A stretch of DNA of 64,000 nucleotides from positions 1 through 64,000 of the forward strand of contig CAIQPK010000054.1 of assembly GCA_903873705.1 (NCBI GenBank), read 5' to 3'. The notes beneath the pieces are model-generated. The model worked only from the letters and a program-made list of their open reading frames with translations. It was not told where the DNA came from and made no database searches. This DNA is from an uncultured Acidobacteriota bacterium. Lineage in GTDB: Bacteria; Acidobacteriota; Terriglobia; Terriglobales; Acidobacteriaceae. Below, one piece after another: positions 22,901 through 30,553 of the stretch. The position numbers were made by a program, and so were the translations under genes. Every line of letters starts with the position of its first letter. Position 1 is the stretch's first letter.

Positions 22901-25900
22901 GTGTGTCCGGTAACGTCCGTGTAAGGTCCGCCGGCACTTGCTGCGATCGACTCTGGCGCAGGTCCGCCGACCGTGACCTGCGTCGTGGCGTTGCCGTTCC
23001 CCGTGGCACCATCAGTCACGTTGACGGATACGGTGTACGTCCCCGACGCCGCATAGGTATGCGATGGCTGGCTGCTGCCGCCAGTAGAGCCGTCCCCGAA
23101 ATCCCACAGGTAAGTCAGCTGCCTTCCGCTCGGATCGGTGGTGCCCGTACCGTCGAAATGGACGGGGCGGTTGACGTTGCCCGTGTAGGGCCCGCCCGCG
23201 CTGGCCGTCAGGTTCGGCGTCGGTGTTCCGCCCGTGATCGTTGCCGTGGTCCCTGCGGCAACCGTATTGCTGCCGTTGCCGACGGTAAGAACGACCGAAT
23301 ATGTACCCGCCGCGACATAGCTGTGTGTCGGCGAAGCGCCGCTGCCCGTGCCACCGTCCCCAAAGCTCCACACGTAGGTCAGCGCCGCGTTGTTCGGGTC
23401 GGAGGTCCCCCCACTCGAGAACGTCACGGCATTGTTCACGGTGCCGGTGTAAGGTCCATTGACCTTCACCGTTGGCGCCGTGTCCAACGGCGTATCTGCC
23501 GGAGCAATCGTCGCCGTCGTCGTGCTGGATGCCGCGCCGCCTGATGGCGTCGTTACCGTCAGAGTCACCGTGAACGCTGCATTGGTCGCGTAGGTATGTA
23601 CCGGCGACGGCCCCGAAGCCGTAGCGCCATCGCCAAAACTCCATGCGTACGACAACGCAAACGGACTGCCCGCCGGATTCGCCGGGTCAGTCGTCTTGGC
23701 GCCATTGAAGGTAATCGTCTGCCCCACCGTTCCGGTGTAGGGGCCGCCGGTCGAGACCACCGGAGCCACCGCAGGCGCTGCGGACAGGGTCGCGGTCGTG
23801 GTCGCCGTCGCGCTCGCGCTATCGGTGTTCGTCACCGTCAGCGAAACCGTGTAGGTCCCGGCCACGGCATACGTGTGGCTCGGCGTGGCTCCGCTGCCGC
23901 CGCTGCCATCGCCGTAAGTCCAGGCATACGTCAGCGCTTCACCCTTCGGGTCGGACGAGGTCGCACCGGTAAAGTTCACCGCGGTGTTCGCCACCCCGGT
24001 GTACGGCCCACCCGGCCTCGCGACCGGTGGCTGCGCGGTAGGCGCGGCAATGGTGGCGCTGGTGCTCGCTGTCGAAGTCAGATTGTCCGTGTTCGTGACG
24101 GTGAGAGAAACCGTGTAGGTCCCGGCTCCAGAGTAAGTATGCGTTGGCGCAACACCCGTGGCGGTACCACCGTCACCGAACGTCCAGGCATACGTCAGTG
24201 TTTCGCTCTTCGGATCGGTCGAAGCCGCTCCACTGAAGCTGACGGCGACCCCGGTCGTCCCCGAATACGGTCCGCCGGCGTTCGCTACAGGGGCCTGCAG
24301 CCCAGCCGCAATGGTCGCGGTCACTGTGGCGCTCGCCGTAAGGTTGTCGGTATTCGTAACGGTAAGCGTGACAGTGTAAGTTCCCGCTGCCGCGTAGGTA
24401 TGGGTGGGCGAACTGCCCGTTCCCGTGCCGTCGTCGCCGAACGTCCACGCATACGTCAGCACCTCGCTCTTCGGATCGCTTGATCCCGAACCGTTGAAGC
24501 TGAGGGGCGTCCCCGCCACGCCCGTATAAGGATTGCCGGCGTTCGCCACCGGTGGCTGGGCGGCCGCAGCAGCAATCACTGCCGCCGTGGTAGCGGCCGT
24601 GGAATGCAGGTTGTCCGTATTGGTGACAATCAGTGAGACGTTATACGTTCCCGCTGTGGCGTAGATGTGTGTCGGATTCGTCGCGGTCGATGTACCACCA
24701 TCGCCAAACGTCCACGCATACGTCAGCGTCTCGCCCTTCGGATCAGTCGATCCCGCCCCGACAAACGAAACCGCAACGCCCGCCGTCCCCGTGTACGGCC
24801 CGCCGGCGTTAGCCACGGGCAGCTGGGGTGCCGCTGCCGCAATCACCGCCGTCGTTGTCGCAGCCGCAGAACTCAGACCGTCCGTGTTCGTCACGACAAG
24901 CGCGATGTTGAAGGTTCCCGCTGCCGCATAGGTGTGCGTTGGCGCAATGCCCGTTCCCGTTCCGCCATCGCCAAAACTCCACGCGTAACTCAGCGCTTCA
25001 CTCTTCGGATCGCTTGACGCTGCACCGCTGAACGTAACCGCTGTCCCGGCTGTGCCCGTGTAGGGTCCACCCGCATTCGCAACGGGAGGCTGCGGGGCTG
25101 CCGCAATCACCGCCGTCGCCGACGCCGAGGCACTGAGGTGATCCGTATTCGAAACGGTCAGCGTTGCCGTGTAAGTCCCCGCTGCCGCGTACGTGTGTGT
25201 CGGCGCAACACCCGTCGCCGTTCCGCCGTCGCCAAATGTCCAGGCATAGGTGAGCGTCTCGCTCTTAGGATCACTCGAGCCAGCACCGCTAAAGCTCACC
25301 GCCACGCCCGCCGTTCCGTTGTACGGGCCACCCGCATTGGCAACAGGGGCCTGCGGAGCCGCGGCAATCGTCGCTGTCGCCGAGCTCGTAGCGGTGAGGC
25401 TATCCGTATTCGTCACCGTCAGGGAGACCGCGAACGTCCCTGCTACCGCATACGTGTGGGTCGGCGTAGGGCCGGTCGCCGTGCCGCCGTCCCCAAAGCT
25501 CCAAGCATAAGTCAGCGTCTCGCTCTTAGGGTCGGCAGAGCCCGAGCCGTTGAAGCTAACAGCTGTCCCAGCCGTTCCCGTATACGGCCCACCCGCATTG
25601 GCAACCGGCGGCTGAGCCGCCGGAACCGCAATCGTCGCCGTCGTGGTAGCCGACGTGTGCAGATTATCCGTGTTCGTAACGGTCAGGGAGACGGTATAGG
25701 TCCCAGCTGTCGCATACGGGTGCGTCGGCGCAGCACCGGTTGCCGTTGCACCGTCTCCGAAGCTCCATGCGTACGTCAGCGGTTCGCTCTTCGGATCGGT
25801 CGAGCCCGCTCCATTGAACGTCACCGGAGTGCCCGCAGTTCCGCTGTAAGGTCCACCGGGGTTAGCGACAGGTGGCTGCGGTGCCGCAGCAAGGGTCGCC

Positions 25901-27990
25901 GTCGTCGACGCCGTGGCGCTGAGGCTATCTGTATTCGTTACCGTTAGAGAAACGGTGTAAGTCCCGGCAGCCGCATACGTGTGCGTCGGAGAAACGCCCG
26001 TTCCAGTCCCACCATCACCAAATGTCCAGGCGTACGTCAGGGCCTCGCTCTTCGGATCAGTCGAGCCAGCGCCCGAGAACGACACCGCCGTCCCCGCCGT
26101 TCCCGCATACGGCCCACCCGCATTCGCAACCGGCGGTTGCGGCGCAGCCACGATCATCGCCGTCGCGGTCGTCGTCGAGTTCAGACTATCCGTATTGGTG
26201 ACCGTCAGAGAAATCGTGTAAGTCCCGGCAGCCGCATACGTGTGCGTCGGAGAAACGCCCGTTCCAGTCCCACCATCACCAAACGTCCAGGCGTACGTCA
26301 GCGCCTCGCTCTTCGGATCAGTCGAGCCAGCGCCCGAGAACGACACCGCCGTCCCCGCCGTTCCCGCGTACGGCCCACCCGCATTCGCAACCGGCGGTTG
26401 CGGCGCAGCCACGATCGTCGCCGTCGTCGTCTTCGTCGAGCTGAGGCTGTCTGTATTTGTTACCGTCAGAGAAACGGCAAACGTCCCCGCCGCCGCATAT
26501 GTGTGCGTCGTAGAAACACCCGTTCCAGTCCCACCATCGCCAAACGTCCAGGCGTACGTCAGCGCCTTGCCCTTTGGATCGGTCGAGCCAGCACCAGAAA
26601 ACGCAACCGCCGTCCCGGCAGTGCCCGTGTAAGGCCCACCGGCATTAGCAACCGGAGGCTGCGGTGCATCCGTAATCGTAACCGTGGTCGAAGCAGAATT
26701 CGTCAAGCTCGCGCTGTTCGTCGCGGTGACCGTAACCGTATACGTCCCGGCGGCAGCATACGTGTGTGTCGGCGCAACGCCTGTGCCGGTCCCCCCATCG
26801 CCAAACGTCCACGCATAGGTGAGCGCGAGCCCGCCAGGATCGGTCGAGCTGCTCGCGCTGAAGTTCACAGCCGATCCGGTGGTCCCGGTGTAAGGCCCAC
26901 CCGCGCCCGCCACCGGCGGCTTCGGAGGATCATTTACCGTCACATTGGCAGTCGCAGACGCGGCAGCCCCTTGTGAATTGGTGACAATAACCGTCGCCGT
27001 ATAGTGTCCAGCGGTCGCATAGGTATGCGTCGGTGCAACGCCCGTCGCTGTCCCACCGTCGCCAAACGTCCAGGCATACGTCAGGGCGAGCCCGGCCGGA
27101 TCACTCGAACCCGTACCCGTAAACGCAATAACCGACCCGGTCGTCCCTGTATACGGCCCCCCTGCGCTCGGCACCGGAGGCGTCGGCAGCGGGGTCACGG
27201 TAAACGCCGAAGCCAGCGTCAGGGTCTGAGATCCGGTGGTGACCGTAACCGTCCGGGTCCCGGCTGTAGCCGCGGGATCGATCACCAGGTGAGCGACCGC
27301 CGTCTGGCCGTTCGTTACAGAGACCGTTCCCGCCCCACCGGCAGCAGCGCCATTAACAGATACGCCAGCCCCGAACGAAGCCTGTGTTGTGCCATTAACA
27401 AAGGTCGTCGAAATACCACTGATCGTGACGTCGAGCGTCTGCGCTGCCCGTGCCGTCGCCGGTGTCACAGAAAGAAGCTGCGGCCCCGGCTGAATCAGGA
27501 TTGCGGTCCCGGGGCTCGTATCAAAGCTGGAGGTGAGCGTCACACCGCTGGCCGTAAACACATAAGTAGCCGGGGCGGTAATCGTCAAGGTCGGCAGTGT
27601 CACGGTCAGGACGAAACTCCCACCCGTGCCGGCTGTCACGCTGGTGACCGTCAGGCTGCGCGTCGTGTCGGTGCCCGACTGGGGCGCCATCACCACCGTC
27701 GTCTGGTTGGCGACCGGCGTCCCGGCAAATCCGGCTGGCAGCACCAGGGTCGCCGGCAATCCGCTTTGAAATGTCCCCGCACCTGCCGTCAGCGCGCCCA
27801 GGTGTACGGTAACCGGCTGCCCACCGCAACCCGCCAACACGGCGATAACCGCCAAAGTCAGAACGTGAAGTCCGAGCGCCCAAAACCCCGTCCTGCATCC
27901 CGTACCCGGGTTGGGTCCCCTGGTATCGGGAAACGAGCGCCCGTCAATCCCGTATTCAGAGTCGTGGACTCGGCCGCTTAGGACACGCAT
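19903..27990 (-). CDS. Giant lipoprotein with 17 PKD domains and a C-terminal Cys-rich module
   Basis: 2,695 residues from ATG 27990. An in-frame TTG at 28185 is the alternative, and neither has a good ribosome-binding site. A hydrophobic run ends in a lipobox (AVLAGC, Cys55), so the mature protein is probably lipid-anchored. IPT/Ig-like segments (about 60-265) precede 17 PKD domains of 83-90 residues (about 268-1750), each with GGPYTG or a variant near its start and TYAWTFGDGG in the middle. Then come two Ig-like bacterial domains (about 1763-1937), two Big_1-like domains (about 1937-2153), one carboxypeptidase-regulatory domain, a ZU5-like segment (SFTIAPHSVTFPDGS), a 13-Cys module (about 2390-2477) and a Gly-rich beta tail ending VIYQKTVPF. 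Likely a surface stalk or adhesin. It is the first gene of the minus-strand operon. Confidence 0.85.
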   Translation of the reverse strand: MRVLSGRVHDSEYGIDGRSFPDTRGPNPGTGCRTGFWALGLHVLTLAVIAVLAGCGGQPVTVHLGALTAGAGTFQSGLPATLVLPAGFAGTPVANQTTVVMAPQSGTDTTRSLTVTSVTAGTGGSFVLTVTLPTLTITAPATYVFTASGVTLTSSFDTSPGTAILIQPGPQLLSVTPATARAAQTLDVTISGISTTFVNGTTQASFGAGVSVNGAAAGGAGTVSVTNGQTAVAHLVIDPAATAGTRTVTVTTGSQTLTLASAFTVTPLPTPPVPSAGGPYTGTTGSVIAFTGTGSSDPAGLALTYAWTFGDGGTATGVAPTHTYATAGHYTATVIVTNSQGAAASATANVTVNDPPKPPVAGAGGPYTGTTGSAVNFSASSSTDPGGLALTYAWTFGDGGTGTGVAPTHTYAAAGTYTVTVTATNSASLTNSASTTVTITDAPQPPVANAGGPYTGTAGTAVAFSGAGSTDPKGKALTYAWTFGDGGTGTGVSTTHTYAAAGTFAVSLTVTNTDSLSSTKTTTATIVAAPQPPVANAGGPYAGTAGTAVSFSGAGSTDPKSEALTYAWTFGDGGTGTGVSPTHTYAAAGTYTISLTVTNTDSLNSTTTATAMIVAAPQPPVANAGGPYAGTAGTAVSFSGAGSTDPKSEALTYAWTFGDGGTGTGVSPTHTYAAAGTYTVSLTVTNTDSLSATASTTATLAAAPQPPVANPGGPYSGTAGTPVTFNGAGSTDPKSEPLTYAWSFGDGATATGAAPTHPYATAGTYTVSLTVTNTDNLHTSATTTATIAVPAAQPPVANAGGPYTGTAGTAVSFNGSGSADPKSETLTYAWSFGDGGTATGPTPTHTYAVAGTFAVSLTVTNTDSLTATSSATATIAAAPQAPVANAGGPYNGTAGVAVSFSGAGSSDPKSETLTYAWTFGDGGTATGVAPTHTYAAAGTYTATLTVSNTDHLSASASATAVIAAAPQPPVANAGGPYTGTAGTAVTFSGAASSDPKSEALSYAWSFGDGGTGTGIAPTHTYAAAGTFNIALVVTNTDGLSSAAATTTAVIAAAAPQLPVANAGGPYTGTAGVAVSFVGAGSTDPKGETLTYAWTFGDGGTSTATNPTHIYATAGTYNVSLIVTNTDNLHSTAATTAAVIAAAAAQPPVANAGNPYTGVAGTPLSFNGSGSSDPKSEVLTYAWTFGDDGTGTGSSPTHTYAAAGTYTVTLTVTNTDNLTASATVTATIAAGLQAPVANAGGPYSGTTGVAVSFSGAASTDPKSETLTYAWTFGDGGTATGVAPTHTYSGAGTYTVSLTVTNTDNLTSTASTSATIAAPTAQPPVARPGGPYTGVANTAVNFTGATSSDPKGEALTYAWTYGDGSGGSGATPSHTYAVAGTYTVSLTVTNTDSASATATTTATLSAAPAVAPVVSTGGPYTGTVGQTITFNGAKTTDPANPAGSPFALSYAWSFGDGATASGPSPVHTYATNAAFTVTLTVTTPSGGAASSTTTATIAPADTPLDTAPTVKVNGPYTGTVNNAVTFSSGGTSDPNNAALTYVWSFGDGGTGSGASPTHSYVAAGTYSVVLTVGNGSNTVAAGTTATITGGTPTPNLTASAGGPYTGNVNRPVHFDGTGTTDPSGRQLTYLWDFGDGSTGGSSQPSHTYAASGTYTVSVNVTDGATGNGNATTQVTVGGPAPESIAASAGGPYTDVTGHTITFDASSSTDSLDNPVTYTWNFGDGTTGSGATPAHAYSTAGTYTATVTVSSGTVSGTATASARIATALNVMITTPAANALFGTNTVTVSGSVSGPGLSVNVNGIAATVSGTSFTATGVSLREGVNLITATATDSGGGVGSGTVSVILDATAPTVSITSPANGATVSSPSVTVAGLVNDIVTGTIGSNDVTVSVNGVAAQVANRSYSLNNVLLVPGSNTITVVATDNVGHTSSATATVQYAPPASQLALVLLSGNGQSGEVHAVLPQPLVVQLQAADGTPVAGRPITFTVTRSDGEVQVMPSTAQSLYVTTDSTGKASVLFQLGSRTGLGVNQVTASTPGASGSVLFTADATSTVATEIHAVRGENQRGLLGEPLSEALQVIVTDAFANPIAGTTVNYAIVSGDGTLDHGSAVTDSNGKAAASLTLGQQEGLGNYAVSANFAGSSQPPIVFVASGFAAGPVANTSVSGLVLDNSNTPIANVTMRLLGTTLSTVTDTSGRFTINGAPVGTVTLSADGSTSTSTRTFPFLSFVLQDLPGQNNSINKPIYLPFIDVDDAQTVGGDDPITLTMRGVPGLSFTIAPHSVTFPDGSTVGKMSISQVKADMVPMAPSNGTAPDLIWTLQPAGARFSVPVQVTLPNTQSLPPGMVSEMYQYDHDLEQFVSAGTAHVSADGSVIVSDPGFGITKAGWGHGPNTPAPPNCTQSCKPSNNCARWTQTANCQCIKTPINNGAACGSSAVTSCINPGKCVNGNCNSGPKPNGTSCDDNRFCTEPDQCSAGLCKGTPIPDKPDPNNIPGVDQVSIQQNFSLISGNVATFLDSLKIPVQLQPTFQLNYNKGTLTCCQALQQKNVSIHENSFQAGLQAVAGPYPIIIGAVPLGVYVPGLGTQGLFGNVQVAFLGVYAHRVDNCKMSDCYLSGPQGSIQLSGGLGVNLGKWANANVSLSGGLAADLTFGCGQATFKFYTLPIQVQGQVTLLTGTSVPVVNKILVNSYVIYQKTVPF
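25950..26480. repeat. Recent 261-bp tandem duplication inside the PKD array
   Basis: The block beginning near 25979 recurs 261 bp later (near 26240) almost base for base, including matching synonymous positions across a whole 87-residue PKD unit. Other PKD units are clearly more diverged at the DNA level. This points to a recent duplication or gene conversion. Confidence 0.8.
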
Positions 27991-28638
27991 AAGGATTCGG
28001 ACTCCGGAAAATGCAGTAACCGGTACCTCACCTTGGCCCGACCACTGAGAACGCAGCACCTTCACCCGGCCGACCAGCTCACGGAGCAAAATGAAGATAA
28101 TGCAGGTTCCACTCTGCGCGATGGACTGAAGAGAGGCAAGGGACAGAACGGGACAATTCGGGGCATAAGGCTCTGAATGCCTCAAAACCTGGCATACTCA
28201 GACGCGTTACATCCAGGTTCAGGTCCAGTGTCTGGTTGGCGCCGAGACTTTGACGCGAAGGCACTCAGGGATCGGACCTTCCTATTTGGCGCCACCGGCC
28301 GCACTCTCCCGTGGACTGGGGCCGGTGACCCGGCAAAAATCTGCGAGGAACCCGCGTCGCTCCAGACCTTCCTCTTCGACCCCAAACCGTGGCTCCAGCG
28401 ATAATGTTAGGCACCGCTCCTCCCCCGGGAACGGCAGGCAGATTCCAGCTTCCGGATCGCCATGGTCGCCGACAGTCAACCTGGTCGCCGGGTGTTGTTC
28501 GGGTGATTTTCTCCGTATCTATATATATTTCAATTGGGTGCCGCCGGCGACGGCATCCTCGTCGAGCCACGGCTCCTGGTGGGCCAGATCACGGCCTTGC
28601 GCAACTCTCTGCCAGGTAGAGCTGAAATTCCGGCGTAA
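27991..28638. other. Divergent intergenic region, no gene recognised
   Basis: It lies between the PKD lipoprotein and propeller-cupin paralogue 3. The first part (to 28185) may be translated if the TTG start of the PKD giant is used. There is an AT-rich patch at 28513-28536. The small open frames on both strands have no protein-like composition. Confidence 0.5.
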
Positions 28639-28666
28639 TTGACAACCGTATTTTGCGGACTATAAA
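28639..28666 (+). promoter_or_regulatory. Predicted sigma-70-type promoter of propeller-cupin paralogue 3
   Basis: TTGACA at 28639-28644, a 16-nt spacer and TATAAA at 28661-28666, about 70 bp before the ATG at 28737. This is the clearest consensus-like promoter in the window. Confidence 0.65.
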
Positions 28667-28736
28667 CAGGTCACGGTAATCTTGCGTCTTGTCGGCCAAC
28701 CAGATCAACCTTCGGCATAACTTTTTCGGAGCATCA

Positions 28737-30425
28737 ATGAGAAACCTGAAGTACGTGCTGTGCGCCTGCACACTGCTCACCACCGTGGCCGGATGGAGCC
28801 AGGATCACTCCTTTTTGAGTGTCAGCCAGGCGAACCGCACCATCACGGACGTCGATCCGCTCACCGGGAAAGTGCTGGCGCAGGCCGAGCTCGACGGAGC
28901 TCCTGCTGACGTGGTCTTCAGCTGGGACGAGCAACACCTGTTCGTCTCTGTGCCCGACCAGGGCTACATCGCAGTCCTGGACGCCCACACGCTCAAAGAG
29001 AGTTCGCGGTTGAGCAGGCCCGAGTTCAAGAGCATTCCCGGATCCACCGAACACTTCGTGGCCCTCGCGACCACTCCCGACTACCGCAAGCTGCTCGTCT
29101 CCGTTCCCGGCGGGCTGGAGATGTTTGACCAGAAGTTGATGGTCTATAACCCGGAGTTCAAGGAGCCTGTCGACAAGGTAGCGCTGCCCGGCCAGGACGG
29201 CGGCCGCATGATGGTGCATGGGCCAACCAATAAGCTCTACCATGCGTTCCGGCGCGAGAATCAGCTGCAAGCCATCGATGCGGCTTCCGGCAAACTGCTC
29301 AAGTCCATCCCCGTTCCGGGCGGTCCCATGGATCTGGTCTTCATGCTCGACAGTACCGTGTGGGTGGCCTGTGCTGACGGATCCGTGGCCATCGTCGACA
29401 CCAACAAGGACGACGTCATCAAGACCCTGCATACTGGCGGCAAGGGCGCGGCGCGCATCACCGTCGCGCCGGATGTGCGCTTCATCGCCGTCTCCCATGA
29501 CGACACGGGGGACGTCTCGGTCTTCCAGCCCGTTTCGCGGGAAGTCATCGGCACCATAAAGGTCGGAAAAGGTCCCCTGGCTGTAGCGCTGGCGCCGGTA
29601 CCCCGCGGCGAGGTCATAGGCGAGGGCGCAGCCAATCCCGGACATTTCCCGCCCACCAGCAAACTCTACGTCACCACTCCAAACGGCTTTTCAACCATCG
29701 ATCTGGAAAAGATGGCCGTGGAATCCAGCAAGGACGCCGGCCAAAATGCGTCCTTAGCGGTGATCCACTACACCTATCCTGACGCCTTCACGCCCCCCCG
29801 CGAGAGCACCGCAGCCCGCATCCAGGAGACCGATCTCTACACCCTCTACGACAACTCCATGTTCAACTACGATGTCTCCCCCATCCACGAGCATCGCACC
29901 GACATGATCGGCATCTTCATCGGCGATGGCACCGCCAAAATCGGCTGCTGGAAGCCCGAATGCCCCACCAAGGCAGTGCCCGTCGGCCCCGGAGGCCTTC
30001 CCTACACCAACTCCGTCGGCCACACCGGCGAGTACACGGCAGCGGGACGCCTCACCCTGCATATCGAAGAAGGCGCCTCTCCCACACCGCGCCGGCAGGT
30101 AACCTTCATGCCGAAGAAGAACTACTACCGTGAGACGAATCCAAAGAAGACCTCCGACTTTGAAGGCAAGCCGGGTTTCAAGCTGCTGTCGAACAACTCA
30201 CGTTCCTGGGTTTGGGGCCTGATGCTCATTCCGGGCGAGCCGATCACCTTCCCCAGGACCGACTATGCCTTCGTTTATCTCGGCGGCGGATTGGTTCGCG
30301 AAATCCATAACAAGGTTCCCGACATTCAGAACCGCTACTTCGGCCACTGGAACACCGACTCCAGCGAGAAGACTGTCGAAGCCATCAGCAATCGCGTTCA
30401 GATCGCGATCGTTGAATTCAAATAG
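28737..30425 (+). CDS. Exported YVTN-type beta-propeller protein with C-terminal cupin-like domain (paralogue 3)
   Basis: 562 residues. ATG 28737 is chosen over the upstream in-frame TTG at 28689 because it starts the signal peptide (MRNLKYVLCACTLLTTVAGWSQ) and matches the starts of paralogues 1 and 2. Propeller repeats fill about residues 22-340 (AIDAASGKLLKSIPVPGGPMDLVF, DDVIKTLHTGGKGAA). The cupin-like half carries HEHRTD (His384, His386), KIGCWKPECP, LTLHIEEGASPTPR and PGEPITFPRTDYAFVYLGGG, and ends in VEAISNRVQIAIVEFK, almost the same ending as the other two. It stands alone, convergent with the TonB-dependent receptor that follows. This is the same association of propeller-cupin and receptor as at the left edge. 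Function unknown. Confidence 0.8.
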   Translation: MRNLKYVLCACTLLTTVAGWSQDHSFLSVSQANRTITDVDPLTGKVLAQAELDGAPADVVFSWDEQHLFVSVPDQGYIAVLDAHTLKESSRLSRPEFKSIPGSTEHFVALATTPDYRKLLVSVPGGLEMFDQKLMVYNPEFKEPVDKVALPGQDGGRMMVHGPTNKLYHAFRRENQLQAIDAASGKLLKSIPVPGGPMDLVFMLDSTVWVACADGSVAIVDTNKDDVIKTLHTGGKGAARITVAPDVRFIAVSHDDTGDVSVFQPVSREVIGTIKVGKGPLAVALAPVPRGEVIGEGAANPGHFPPTSKLYVTTPNGFSTIDLEKMAVESSKDAGQNASLAVIHYTYPDAFTPPRESTAARIQETDLYTLYDNSMFNYDVSPIHEHRTDMIGIFIGDGTAKIGCWKPECPTKAVPVGPGGLPYTNSVGHTGEYTAAGRLTLHIEEGASPTPRRQVTFMPKKNYYRETNPKKTSDFEGKPGFKLLSNNSRSWVWGLMLIPGEPITFPRTDYAFVYLGGGLVREIHNKVPDIQNRYFGHWNTDSSEKTVEAISNRVQIAIVEFK

Positions 30426-30553
30426 CGGCAAGATATACCTAGAAGTACAGCTCAACCGCAGTCGGCACTCAACATCCTTGGCAGACTGCTAACTGAAGTC
30501 GACGCGGTCAAGCGCATTGCCTCGCACGGGCTTTGGTGCCGTCTTGCCTGGTC

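Noticed and set aside
18000-27200. CRISPR-like array suggested by regular repeats
   Set aside because: Period is about 250-270 bp, repeats are in-frame protein domains, and there are no short direct repeats with unique spacers.
23596-27981. Series of Arg-rich plus-strand open frames opposite the PKD array
   Set aside because: They repeat with the period of the PKD units (e.g. VPPSPNVQAYVS) and are complements of the GDGG/HTYA coding, not independent proteins.
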